A DNA stretch of 6,491 bases from CAYMAZ01 sp964428185 (GTDB lineage Bacteria; Bacteroidota; Bacteroidia; Bacteroidales; DTU049): assembly GCA_964428185.1 (NCBI GenBank), contig CAYRXH010000119.1, forward strand, positions 1 through 6,491, given 5' to 3'. Below are positions 1-6,486 of the stretch, piece by piece. The notes under the pieces were generated by a model. It was not told where the DNA came from. It saw only the letters and a program-made list of their open reading frames with translations, and made no database searches. The position numbers and the translations under genes were made by a program. The stretch's first letter is position 1; each line of letters opens with the position of its first letter.

Positions 1-48
1 TACAGCAGTTTTGTAAAGACTTAAAATAGTTTGTTTATCTCCAATCAT
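1..48 (-). CDS. Possible 5' end of a minus-strand gene running off the left edge (weak)
   Basis: Read on the minus strand, an ATG at 48-46 opens a frame of 16 codons (MIGDKQTILSLYKTAV) that is still open at the window edge. A stop codon lies two codons upstream in the same frame, so this ATG would be the first start. Sixteen open codons are expected often by chance and I recognise no family in them. The only outside support is a TATCTTTG box on the same strand about 84 bases upstream, a reasonable leader length. No Shine-Dalgarno sequence is seen. If real, this gene is divergent from the large secreted protein gene, with the insertion sequence remnant between them. Confidence 0.25.
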   Translation of the reverse strand, partial: MIGDKQTILSLYKTAV

Positions 49-60
49 ATATCAAGGAAC

Positions 61-70
61 TTCTATAATT
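61..70 (+). repeat. Left copy of a 10-bp direct repeat flanking the insertion sequence
   Basis: TTCTATAATT at this position recurs exactly, in the same orientation, at 1223-1232. The two copies bracket the transposase pseudogene, 58 bases before its start and 37 bases after its stop. They could be a target-site duplication, although the DNA is A/T-rich and ten bases is near the upper limit for the IS5 family. Confidence 0.35.
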
Positions 71-128
71 TAATCCTTTGATATTCAAATAAATATATGT
101 ATATTATGCAACATAAAAATATACATTG

Positions 129-1185
129 ATGCAAAGATACAAAAACAAAGGAAATAGAGGGTTGTTTGACGAAGAAATGACAGTATGATAAACTATCCGA
201 AATAGGAAACCCTTTAGAAAAGATAAGTTTAGTTGTTGACTTTGAGGTGTTTAGAGAAATATTAGAAGCAGGGATTTTAAACACTGAAAAAAAAGCAATG
301 CAGGGAGCGAAGCCTTATGACGTTGTTTTGATGTTTAAGATATTGATTTTACAAAGATATTACGGACTGGGAGACACCCAAGTGGAATACCAGATACTTG
401 AAAATTGAGTTTCAAAAAGTTTTTGGGTCTAGAAAGCAGAGACAAAGTCCCGGACGAAAAAACAGTTTGGTTGTTTCGTAAAAATCTAACAAATGCCGAC
501 ATAGTAGAAAAAATATTTGAACAATTCAGTCAGTTTTTAGAGGATAAGGAATTAATAATGAATAAGGGCAAAATGATAGATGCTAGTTTCACTGTAGCAC
601 CACGCCGGCTCAACACAAAAGATGAAAACAAGCTCATAAAAGAAGGCAGAGGTGATTTGCTGTGGAACGAAGAGCCGAACAAAAAACGCCACAAAGACAT
701 AAAGGCCCGCCGGACAAAGAAAAACAATGAAAATTTCTATGGCTATAAAAACCACACAAAAGTTGACACTAACAGCAAATTCATTGATAAATATGTCCTT
801 ACGGTTGCATCAGTTCATGATTCACAGCCATTGGACGATTTATTAACCGAAGAAGATAAAGCTCAGGATTTGCATGACGACAGTATTTATACGGGCAAAG
901 ATCAAATTAAAGTGATTAGTAAATATGAGATGAACAATAAAGTTCAAGAAAAAGCTTAAAAACAAGCCATTAGCCGATGAGCAAAAAATTCAAAACAGAG
1001 AAAATTCCAGAACCGGAGCAAGGTTGGAGCATGTATCCGGATTTATGGAACAAAGCATGAGTGGACTATTTACAAGATCAGTAGGAATAAAAAGAGCAAC
1101 TAGTATAGTTGGGTTCATCAATCTAACATATAATTTTTTCAGGTATGAGCAAGTTGTACGCTTAAATATATTAATTGTTAAATGA
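129..1185 (+). pseudogene. IS5-family DDE transposase, broken by three frame changes
   Basis: Conceptual joining of four segments gives a nearly full-length transposase of about 350 residues. Segment 1 (129-185) starts at ATG and ends LFDEEMTV. Segment 2 (187-405) gives KLSEIGNPLEKI and MFKILILQRYYGLGDTQVEY, the N-terminal region typical of the family. Segment 3 (405-956) gives LSFKKFLGLESRDKVPDEKT, IDASF, NKKRHKDIKAR, FYGYKNHTKVD and SVHDSQPLDDLL. Segment 4 (958-1185) gives ARLEHVSGFMEQSMSG and ends INLTYNFFRYEQVVRLN. The breaks are an extra base near 186-189, a missing base near 403-405 and about two missing bases at 957. The likely catalytic residues remain: Asp at 579-581, Asp at 879-881 and Glu at 1027-1029. 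From memory of the family, KARR (usually KARW) and EHVSGF (usually EHxFGF) look like further damage. Because the neighbouring 1543 codons are unbroken, decay is likelier than sequencing error. Confidence 0.93.
132..139 (-). promoter_or_regulatory. Outward-facing Bacteroidota -7 box (TATCTTTG)
   Basis: The minus strand reads TATCTTTGCA here, an exact match to the Bacteroidota -7 consensus TAnnTTTG. No TTG-type -33 element is found at the usual distance upstream (about positions 158-165 on the plus strand), so only half of the promoter is supported. It lies in the first codons of the transposase pseudogene and points left, towards the possible gene at 48-1. Outward promoters from insertion-sequence ends are a known way to drive neighbours; that use here is inference. 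Confidence 0.4.
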
Positions 1186-1222
1186 CTGGCAGACAGATCG
1201 ATAGAAAGCCTATCAAAAAAAT

Positions 1223-1232
1223 TTCTATAATT
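1223..1232 (+). repeat. Right copy of the 10-bp direct repeat flanking the insertion sequence
   Basis: TTCTATAATT is identical to positions 61-70 and in the same orientation. It sits immediately upstream of the promoter of the large secreted protein gene. If it is a target duplication, the insertion site was the region just upstream of that promoter. Confidence 0.35.
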
Positions 1233-1246
1233 AAAAAAAAGTATCG

Positions 1247-1254
1247 TATATTTG
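1247..1254 (+). promoter_or_regulatory. Probable -7 box of the large secreted protein gene (TATATTTG)
   Basis: TATATTTG matches the Bacteroidota -7 consensus TAnnTTTG at every defined base and is followed by CA, as in many such promoters. A clear TTG -33 element is missing; the nearest candidate is the TTTC around 1222-1225, inside the direct repeat. Transcription would start near 1261, leaving an A/T-rich leader of about 120 bases before the ATG at 1382. No other candidate of similar quality lies between the transposase and this gene. Confidence 0.5.
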
Positions 1255-1265
1255 CATTGATTTAT

Positions 1266-1295
1266 AAAAATCTCTTAAAGAGAACTGCGATTTTT
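1266..1295 (+). other. Small stem-loop in the 5' leader
   Basis: AAAAATC (1266-1272) can pair with GATTTTT (1289-1295), a 7-bp stem of mostly A-T pairs. The loop contains a nested weak pairing TCT/AGA (1273-1275 with 1279-1281). It falls just downstream of the predicted transcription start. It could shape the leader or act as a weak attenuator, but a stem this A/T-rich may be coincidental. It matches no riboswitch I recognise. Confidence 0.25.
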
Positions 1296-1381
1296 GTAAC
1301 TCATTTACCAAGAAAAATTAATTTTTATAAACCCCCAATAATATAAAATCAAATTCAATTAATAATTTAATATCAACCACT

Positions 1382-4300
1382 ATGAAAAAAACATTAATCT
1401 TTTCGTTTGCAATATTAGCATCAGTTATGATGTTTGCGCAAACTATGTTAATTAATCCCTATATGGAGGGTGGCTTTGAAATGGGACCAGATTTTTCATC
1501 CAATGGATGGATTTTGGAAAACGGAGTTCAGACAAATCAGTGGTTTGTTGGCACTGTTCCCGTTAGTCCTAACAATAATTCAGCTTATATTTCCAATGAT
1601 GCGGGATTAAGTTGGTCTTACACTAACACTATTTCTTCTGTGGTTCACTTTTACAGAGATATCACTTTCCCTGCCGGAGAAACTGATATTCAACTTTCAT
1701 TCCTGCTCAGGGGAATAGGTGAATCAACATTTGACAGATTGAGAATTTATTTAATTCCAACATCAACAACACCAACTGCAGGTACAGAAATTACTAGTGG
1801 GCAGATAGGTCTTGCAAACTATAATCTTCAAGGAGCATGGATAAAAATTGGCTTACAGGTTCCTGCTTCGGCAGCTGGAACCACCCAAAGGCTAGTTTTT
1901 TCATGGAGGAATGATGGGAGTTTAGGGTCAAATCCACCAGTTTCCATTGACAACATTTCGCTTGTGTCTAAAACACCGTCGAATTTGAACGGCATCTATT
2001 TTATTGACAACACAATTCCAACAGGAGGATCAAATTTCAACAGTTTCATTGATGCCATTTTGACTTTGAATTCTGCAGTTATTAGTGGTCCACTTCAGTT
2101 TGTTGTAACATCGGGACAACAATTTACAGAGATTCTGCCAGTAATTACAGCAACAGGAACTAGTGCTAATTCAATTCTCTTTACCAAATCAGGAACAGCA
2201 AACCCTACAATAATAACAGGAGGTTTCTCCGCAACAACAGATGCAGTTGTTGCAATCAATGGAGGAGACTATTTTACATTTAGCGGTTTTAATTTCGGTC
2301 TTGCAGATCCTCTTCAGGCAACCGTTGAATATGGCTATTATGTTTATAATGCTTCTGCCACCAACGGAGCTCAATATAATAGATTTCTTCTTACTAATAT
2401 TACGCTCAACAAGGCAAATACCACTTCAACAGGAGTATATCAAAATGTTGCTACAGCTCCCACCAACGTATCAGGATCCAACTCCAATAATATTTATTCC
2501 AACATTACTATTTCAAATAGTTACAATGGAATTGTGTGCAGAGGAAATGCCACCTATCCTGATTTGTCTACCCAAATCAACGATTGTATTGTTGGGGCAG
2601 ATTCTCCCAATGATATTGGAAATGGAACATCGGCAATCAGCGGAATCAGAATAACATCCGGAAGAGATGTAATCGTTCAAGGAAATATTGTACGCAATGT
2701 AAACGTGAACGGAGGGGCAAATCTTTTCGGAATTTTTATGGAAAATATTCAAGGACCAAACAACCAAATATTTAAAAATAAAGTTTATAACTTAAGTTCA
2801 ACAAGCAGCTCAACCTTAGCATATTTACAAGGTTTAAGAGTTGATGTAACATCTGGGAATCAGGCATCTGTTCATAATAATGTAGTCTATGGGTTTGCTC
2901 ATGCAATTTCAACTGCAAGTTCTGCAATGGTAGCTAGAGGTATAGCAATCAATGTGACAGGAACAGGAACTATAGGTGTCACTTACAATAGTGTTCATCT
3001 TGAAATGGGTGCAGCAGCAACAAACACTGCAATATGGACTGGTGGGGGAACAATTTTTATTACAAACAATATTTTTGCAAACTCATCTACACCAGGAACT
3101 ACATCAAACAGATATGCAATTTACAGAAACGCTGGAACTCTTTCCTCCAATTACAATAATTTCTTTATCTCTGCGGGCACTAATAACTGGCTTGGATATT
3201 ATACAACAAACCAGATTGATTTGTTAGCTTGGCAAACTGCTTCTTCGGGAGATATGAACTCTGTTAATATTAATCCAATATTTACTGGAGTGCCAGATTT
3301 GAAACCTGCAAATCCTGCAATGAATAACTTAGGTATTGTTGTTCCAATTACCGATGATATAACAGGAGCTCCAAGAGATCCCTCAACTCCTGATATGGGT
3401 GCTTATGAATATACTCCCCCTACATGTCTTAACCCTATCAATTTAGATGCTTCAGGCATTACTCATAATTCTGCTACACTCGAATGGACTAGTTCTGCTC
3501 CTGAGTTTCAGATTGAATGGGGTATTGCTGGATTCATACCTGGCACTGGAACATTAGATATAACTACAGACACATCATATTCACTTTCTGGCCTAAATTC
3601 AAGCACAATATACGAATTTTACGTGCGTGCAATATGCGGTGTGGGTGACACAAGCCTTTGGACAGGCCCTAAATCTTTTGTTACGCAAACAGTAGTACCC
3701 GCTCCATATTATGAAGGCTTCCCTACTACAGCAATTCCAGTAGGATATAATACTACAGGATGGACAATTGGTTCTGTTCGTGGTGTCTTAGGAAATCCTG
3801 CAAATAATATTTTTAAAAACTTCTGGAGTTCCGCTACAACCGGCACTTTTACTACTGTTAATATTGGCCCGATTGCAACGGGCATGGTGCTTTCATACGA
3901 ATACATTGTTGCTAACTGGAGCTCTCCCTATGCCCCTCCAGCAGTTGGCTCAGGTGGTTTTACCATCGAGATATCTACTGATTATGGAAATACATATACG
4001 CTTCTTGATTCTGTCCCTAACAATGGTGTTGCCGGCTATCAATTAAAAAATTATAATCTTACAGCATATGCAGGCCAGATTGTGAAACTGAGATTTGTAG
4101 GACAATGGATTTCTGGGGATTATGACCTTGCTTTTGATAATATTACCATAGACTTTCCACCTGCATGTCCTGACCCCATAGCATTAACCGCTACAGGGAT
4201 CACAGAAAATTCTGCCACACTCGAATGGACTAGTTATGCTGCTGAGTTTCAGATTGAATGGGGTATTGATGGGTTCATCCCTGGCACAGGAACTTTAGAT

Positions 4301-6013
4301 ATAACTACAGACACATCATATTCTCTTTCTGGCCTAACTGCAAGCACAATATACGAATTTTACGTGCGTGCAATATGCGGCGTGGGTGACACAAGCAGCT
4401 GGGCAGGTCCTTATTCATTTGCAACCTCATGCCCCACAACACCTTATACACTTCCTTTCTCCGAAGATTTTGAAGGTGTTATTTGCTGGACTGCTTATGA
4501 TGAAGATGGTGGAGGTCAGATTTGGGGGCTTGGAACTGCATTCAACCATACACCGGGTGGTTCAGTTGCTGTATTCCACAATTATGGGGCTATAGGATAT
4601 GATGAATCCGGTTGGTTATATTCACCAGAAATCATTATTCCTTCAGGAGGTATGATTGAACTCTCATTCTGGTCATATAATGAATATCCTTTAGATTATG
4701 GACTAAATTCGCTATTTGTAGTTTATAATGGAGGAATGAACGTTGACTCTCTTTGGTCAGAAACTGCTCCTGCAGCCAGTTGGGGTGAAACCACACTTGA
4801 CCTGTCTTACTACGCAGGTGACACCATTTCTCTTGCTTTCAGATATCAGGGAACATTTGCACACTCTTGGTATCTTGATGATGTTCAGATTATTGAAGTC
4901 AACAGTGCAGTAATCACTCCCGATTCTGCAAATTATGACCTGACAATTCCTGCCGATGTTGTTGCAACAATTACATGGAATGATGCAAGCACAATCAGTA
5001 CAATCGTTGACGATCAGGGAACTCCCTACACTCTGATTGAAAACACTGATTACACAATCAGCGGTACTACCCTGACCATCCTTAACTCATATCTTTCCAA
5101 TGTTCTTCTCGCAGTTGGCAATGACATCAATCTTGAAATTCATTTTGATCTTGGTATTGACACCCTTACAATTACAGCTATTCAAACTCCCGCAGTACCA
5201 GAAGTGATTGCCCATTGGATGTTTGAAGACACTGTAAAACAAAATATGATTACTGATCAGGCTTCTTTCCTGTCTTCACCTTATACTGCAGATGATGGAA
5301 TACCAGCTAATATTAATATTGCACCATTTTCAAACGGAGGTGGTACTGCTTTTGCCGGATGGGTTGCAGGATCTGGCGGAACAGGCACTTTTGCCCCCAA
5401 TGGAAATACTTGGGAAAACGGTGACAGTACAAAATACTGGAGTGTTGTCATTTCTACCAGCGGTTATGAAACACTGAAACTTAGTTCCAAGCAAAGAGGA
5501 TCATCAACAGGACCAAGAGACTTTAAAGTTCAATACAGTACTGACGGAATTACTTGGATTGACGTTCCAGGCACCACAATCGTTGTTGCTGCAAACTTTA
5601 CATCAGGCGTACTTACAGAAGTTGAACTTCCTGCTGCATGTAACAACCAAAGTGTTTTAATGCTCAGATGGATTATGACATCTGATACTTCTGTTGCCGG
5701 TGGTACTATTGGAGCTACCGGTACAAACAGAATTGACGATATCCTGATTACAGGAGAACCTGTTACTACTAATATCATCGAAAATACTTCTGATATAAAA
5801 GTATATCCCAATCCTTCAAACGGACAGTTTGTTATTGAAAGCAACGACAACTGGGTGATGATGGTATTTGATATTTCAGGAAGAATGATTTCATCTGACT
5901 ATCTGAACAAAGGTAGCAATGAGATCAATCTGCTCAACCAACCTGCAGGTCTTTACCTGATCAAGCTGATGAATGAAAATCAGACACAGACACTCAGAAT
6001 TGTAATTGAGTAA
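1382..6013 (+). CDS. Very large T9SS-exported multidomain surface protein (beta-helix, FN3, X2-like modules)
   Basis: This 1543-residue protein is probably exported by Sec and then carried across the outer membrane by T9SS, for release or surface anchoring. Visible parts: signal peptide 1-20 (KK, hydrophobic stretch, MFAQ); N-terminal beta-sandwich about 22-198 (VVHFYRD, RLVFSWRNDGSLG, IDNISLV); right-handed beta-helix about 204-680, with repeated NNxI/NxV rungs and the usual ending PDMGAYEY; fibronectin III 682-770; jelly-roll-like domain (choice-of-anchor J type) 771-927 ending AFDNITI; second fibronectin III 929-1016; second jelly-roll-like domain 1017-1174 ending SWYLDDVQI; X2-like Ig module 1176-1267 (NTDYTISGTTLTI); beta-sandwich 1274-1460 ending RIDDILITG; type A sorting domain 1470-1543 with VYPNP (1474-1478) and GLYLIKL (1523-1529). 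I see no obvious catalytic motif; adhesion or glycan binding is inference. The ATG at 1382 is chosen because the signal peptide follows it directly; no Shine-Dalgarno is present. The gene appears monocistronic. Confidence 0.96.
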   Translation: MKKTLIFSFAILASVMMFAQTMLINPYMEGGFEMGPDFSSNGWILENGVQTNQWFVGTVPVSPNNNSAYISNDAGLSWSYTNTISSVVHFYRDITFPAGETDIQLSFLLRGIGESTFDRLRIYLIPTSTTPTAGTEITSGQIGLANYNLQGAWIKIGLQVPASAAGTTQRLVFSWRNDGSLGSNPPVSIDNISLVSKTPSNLNGIYFIDNTIPTGGSNFNSFIDAILTLNSAVISGPLQFVVTSGQQFTEILPVITATGTSANSILFTKSGTANPTIITGGFSATTDAVVAINGGDYFTFSGFNFGLADPLQATVEYGYYVYNASATNGAQYNRFLLTNITLNKANTTSTGVYQNVATAPTNVSGSNSNNIYSNITISNSYNGIVCRGNATYPDLSTQINDCIVGADSPNDIGNGTSAISGIRITSGRDVIVQGNIVRNVNVNGGANLFGIFMENIQGPNNQIFKNKVYNLSSTSSSTLAYLQGLRVDVTSGNQASVHNNVVYGFAHAISTASSAMVARGIAINVTGTGTIGVTYNSVHLEMGAAATNTAIWTGGGTIFITNNIFANSSTPGTTSNRYAIYRNAGTLSSNYNNFFISAGTNNWLGYYTTNQIDLLAWQTASSGDMNSVNINPIFTGVPDLKPANPAMNNLGIVVPITDDITGAPRDPSTPDMGAYEYTPPTCLNPINLDASGITHNSATLEWTSSAPEFQIEWGIAGFIPGTGTLDITTDTSYSLSGLNSSTIYEFYVRAICGVGDTSLWTGPKSFVTQTVVPAPYYEGFPTTAIPVGYNTTGWTIGSVRGVLGNPANNIFKNFWSSATTGTFTTVNIGPIATGMVLSYEYIVANWSSPYAPPAVGSGGFTIEISTDYGNTYTLLDSVPNNGVAGYQLKNYNLTAYAGQIVKLRFVGQWISGDYDLAFDNITIDFPPACPDPIALTATGITENSATLEWTSYAAEFQIEWGIDGFIPGTGTLDITTDTSYSLSGLTASTIYEFYVRAICGVGDTSSWAGPYSFATSCPTTPYTLPFSEDFEGVICWTAYDEDGGGQIWGLGTAFNHTPGGSVAVFHNYGAIGYDESGWLYSPEIIIPSGGMIELSFWSYNEYPLDYGLNSLFVVYNGGMNVDSLWSETAPAASWGETTLDLSYYAGDTISLAFRYQGTFAHSWYLDDVQIIEVNSAVITPDSANYDLTIPADVVATITWNDASTISTIVDDQGTPYTLIENTDYTISGTTLTILNSYLSNVLLAVGNDINLEIHFDLGIDTLTITAIQTPAVPEVIAHWMFEDTVKQNMITDQASFLSSPYTADDGIPANINIAPFSNGGGTAFAGWVAGSGGTGTFAPNGNTWENGDSTKYWSVVISTSGYETLKLSSKQRGSSTGPRDFKVQYSTDGITWIDVPGTTIVVAANFTSGVLTEVELPAACNNQSVLMLRWIMTSDTSVAGGTIGATGTNRIDDILITGEPVTTNIIENTSDIKVYPNPSNGQFVIESNDNWVMMVFDISGRMISSDYLNKGSNEINLLNQPAGLYLIKLMNENQTQTLRIVIE
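3467..3655 (+). repeat. FN3 DNA repeat, copy 1
   Basis: These 189 bases encode most of the first fibronectin III domain (about residues 696-758) and recur at 4208-4396, exactly 741 bases (247 codons) downstream. I count 12 mismatches, about 94% identity, with no gaps. Seven mismatches are synonymous or lie in codons coding the same residue. The flanking jelly-roll-like domains do not share this identity. Confidence 0.9.
4208..4396 (+). repeat. FN3 DNA repeat, copy 2
   Basis: This is the second copy of the fibronectin III coding repeat, in frame with the first. The last part, from CAAGCACAATATACG through TGCAATATGCGG, is an unbroken identical run of about 40 bases. Identity falls quickly outside this block: copy 1 continues CTTTGGACAGG where copy 2 has AGCTGGGCAGG. 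Confidence 0.9.
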
Positions 6014-6032
6014 ACTTATCAAATTCTGACTG

Positions 6033-6069
6033 AAAAAAAACTGCTCCTTCCTCGGAGCAGTTTTTTTTT
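6033..6069 (+). terminator. Strong rho-independent terminator, symmetrical
   Basis: CTGCTCC (6041-6047) pairs with GGAGCAG (6054-6060) across the loop TTCCTC. Eight A residues precede the stem and nine T residues follow it, which lengthens the stem and gives a U-tract on either strand. It begins 19 bases after the stop codon of the large gene, so it ends that transcript. It could also stop transcription coming from the right. Confidence 0.93.
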
Positions 6070-6143
6070 CACACTTCTGTAGAACAAAATCATTCAGAAG
6101 AAATCAAAGAATCTCATATAAACAGCCTTTCATATACACTTTT

Positions 6144-6167
6144 GGGGCAGTGGGCAAAGGCAGAAAA
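6144..6167 (+). repeat. G-rich repeat arm, degenerate copy 1
   Basis: GGGGCAGTGGGCAAAGGCAG plus AAAA resembles the sequence at 6264-6286: GGGGCA, two bases, GGGCAA, two bases, GC, then GAAAA, with one gap. It lies just before the repeat at 6177, as would the right arm of an older, decayed repeat unit. Confidence 0.5.
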
Positions 6168-6176
6168 TCAAACTCA

Positions 6177-6255
6177 TTCAAAGATACTTCGGAATTGCAG
6201 AATGTCGGATCAATGTGTATACTATTTTTTGATTTTTCGAGGCACGATGCCATTT
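6177..6255 (+). repeat. Intergenic direct repeat, copy A (79 bp)
   Basis: It runs from TTCAAAGATACTTC to GGCACGATGCCATTT and matches 6408-6486 with 5 mismatches and no gaps. The last 50 bases are identical. It includes the short palindrome GGCA-CGA-TGCC (6241-6251). On the minus strand CAAAGATA (6179-6186) reads TATCTTTG, another match to the Bacteroidota -7 box, but with no suitably spaced -33 element. Confidence 0.93.
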
Positions 6256-6307
6256 CCCCTTCAGGGGCAAGGGGCAAGTGCGAAAAATTCAAAAAAATCA
6301 AAAATAG
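6222..6307. repeat. Imperfect long inverted repeat within the repeat unit
   Basis: CTATTTTTTGATTTTTCG (6222-6239) faces a right arm at 6281-6307 whose reverse complement reads CTATTTTTGA, then TTTTTTTGA, then ATTTTTCG. The right arm therefore has about nine extra bases, as if one internal T-rich step were duplicated. Pairing may continue inward, CAC/GTG and TGCC/GGCA. The centre holds a G/C hairpin, CCCC-TTCA-GGGG (6256-6267). The transcript could fold into one long stem-loop. Confidence 0.6.
6264..6286 (+). repeat. G-rich repeat arm, copy 2
   Basis: GGGGCAAGGGGCAAGTGC plus GAAAA is similar to 6144-6167 at roughly four bases in five. It forms the inner part of the right arm of the long inverted repeat in copy A. 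Confidence 0.5.
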
Positions 6308-6338
6308 CATCGCCTAATGGTTTTCGTTCCTCAATCCT

Positions 6339-6361
6339 TCTGAATGACATTGTCATTCAGA
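6339..6361. repeat. Perfect 23-base palindrome between the repeat copies
   Basis: TCTGAATGACA (6339-6349) is the exact inverse of TGTCATTCAGA (6351-6361), with a single T between them. As RNA or cruciform DNA the innermost pairs would open to form the loop. The sequence continues GCGAAGCCC, recalling the widespread TCATTCTGAGCGAAG type of extragenic repeat. There is no T-run after it, so it is not an intrinsic terminator. Confidence 0.85.
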
Positions 6362-6407
6362 GCGAAGCCCTTGTGCTGAGCAATGCCGAAGCTAAGAATC
6401 ACATACT

Positions 6408-6486
6408 TTCAAAGATACTTCGTGATTGCAAAATCCCGGATCAATGTGTATACTATTTTTTGATTTTTCGAGGCACGATGCCATTT
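6408..6486 (+). repeat. Intergenic direct repeat, copy B (79 bp)
   Basis: This second copy lies 231 bases downstream of copy A. All five differences from copy A fall at 6423-6437; the rest is identical. Beyond the shared end it reads AATGG, the bases found in copy A only at 6316-6320, which suggests copy B lacks the central 60 bases. The window ends at 6491, so its full extent is unknown. Confidence 0.93.

Larger units (their letters stand above)
71..1222 (+). mobile_element. Decayed IS5-family insertion sequence (ends tentative)
   Basis: This is an element of about 1.15 kb containing one broken transposase gene, which matches the usual size of IS5-family elements. The ends are proposed from the flanking TTCTATAATT direct repeat. 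Just inside the repeats lie TTTGATA (77-83) and its inverse TATCAAA (1211-1217), six and five bases from the respective repeat. Beyond that heptamer the two termini match poorly, so any terminal inverted repeat is degraded or the ends are misplaced. The transposase content is well supported; the exact borders are not. The element appears immobile by itself because its gene is frameshifted. Confidence 0.5.

Noticed and set aside
180..190. Programmed frameshifting in the transposase
   Set aside because: IS5-family transposases usually use one frame; three unrelated breaks and no slippery heptamer at this site point to decay.
63..284. A 73-residue minus-strand frame over the left end of the insertion sequence
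   Set aside because: It is antisense to the recognisable transposase N-terminus and shows no family features or start context.
530..755. Two overlapping minus-strand frames inside the transposase
   Set aside because: They are antisense to its most conserved part; their composition simply mirrors the transposase codons.
1200..1214. GATAG/CTATC hairpin after the transposase stop, as a terminator
   Set aside because: The stem is only five base pairs and is followed by A residues rather than a T-run.
1182..1346. A 54-codon plus-strand frame starting MTGRQIDRKPIKKI, whose ATG overlaps the transposase stop as ATGA
   Set aside because: Its many Lys and Ile residues follow from A/T-rich DNA, it contains the likely promoter of the next gene, and the upstream gene is dead, so the overlap has no translational meaning.
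2241..2654. A 137-residue plus-strand frame in the beta-helix coding region
   Set aside because: It is the +1 frame of a clearly real protein, low in complexity and without start signals.
5530..5850. A 106-residue minus-strand frame over the C-terminal part of the large protein
   Set aside because: It is antisense to the final beta-sandwich and the start of the sorting domain, both well supported on the plus strand.
6104..6310. A 68-residue minus-strand frame after the terminator
   Set aside because: It runs through the intergenic repeats, and differences between the repeat copies do not favour silent changes.
6177..6486. CRISPR-like direct repeats
   Set aside because: There are only two good copies, 79 bases long and 231 apart, with similar sequence between units rather than unique spacers, and no cas genes.
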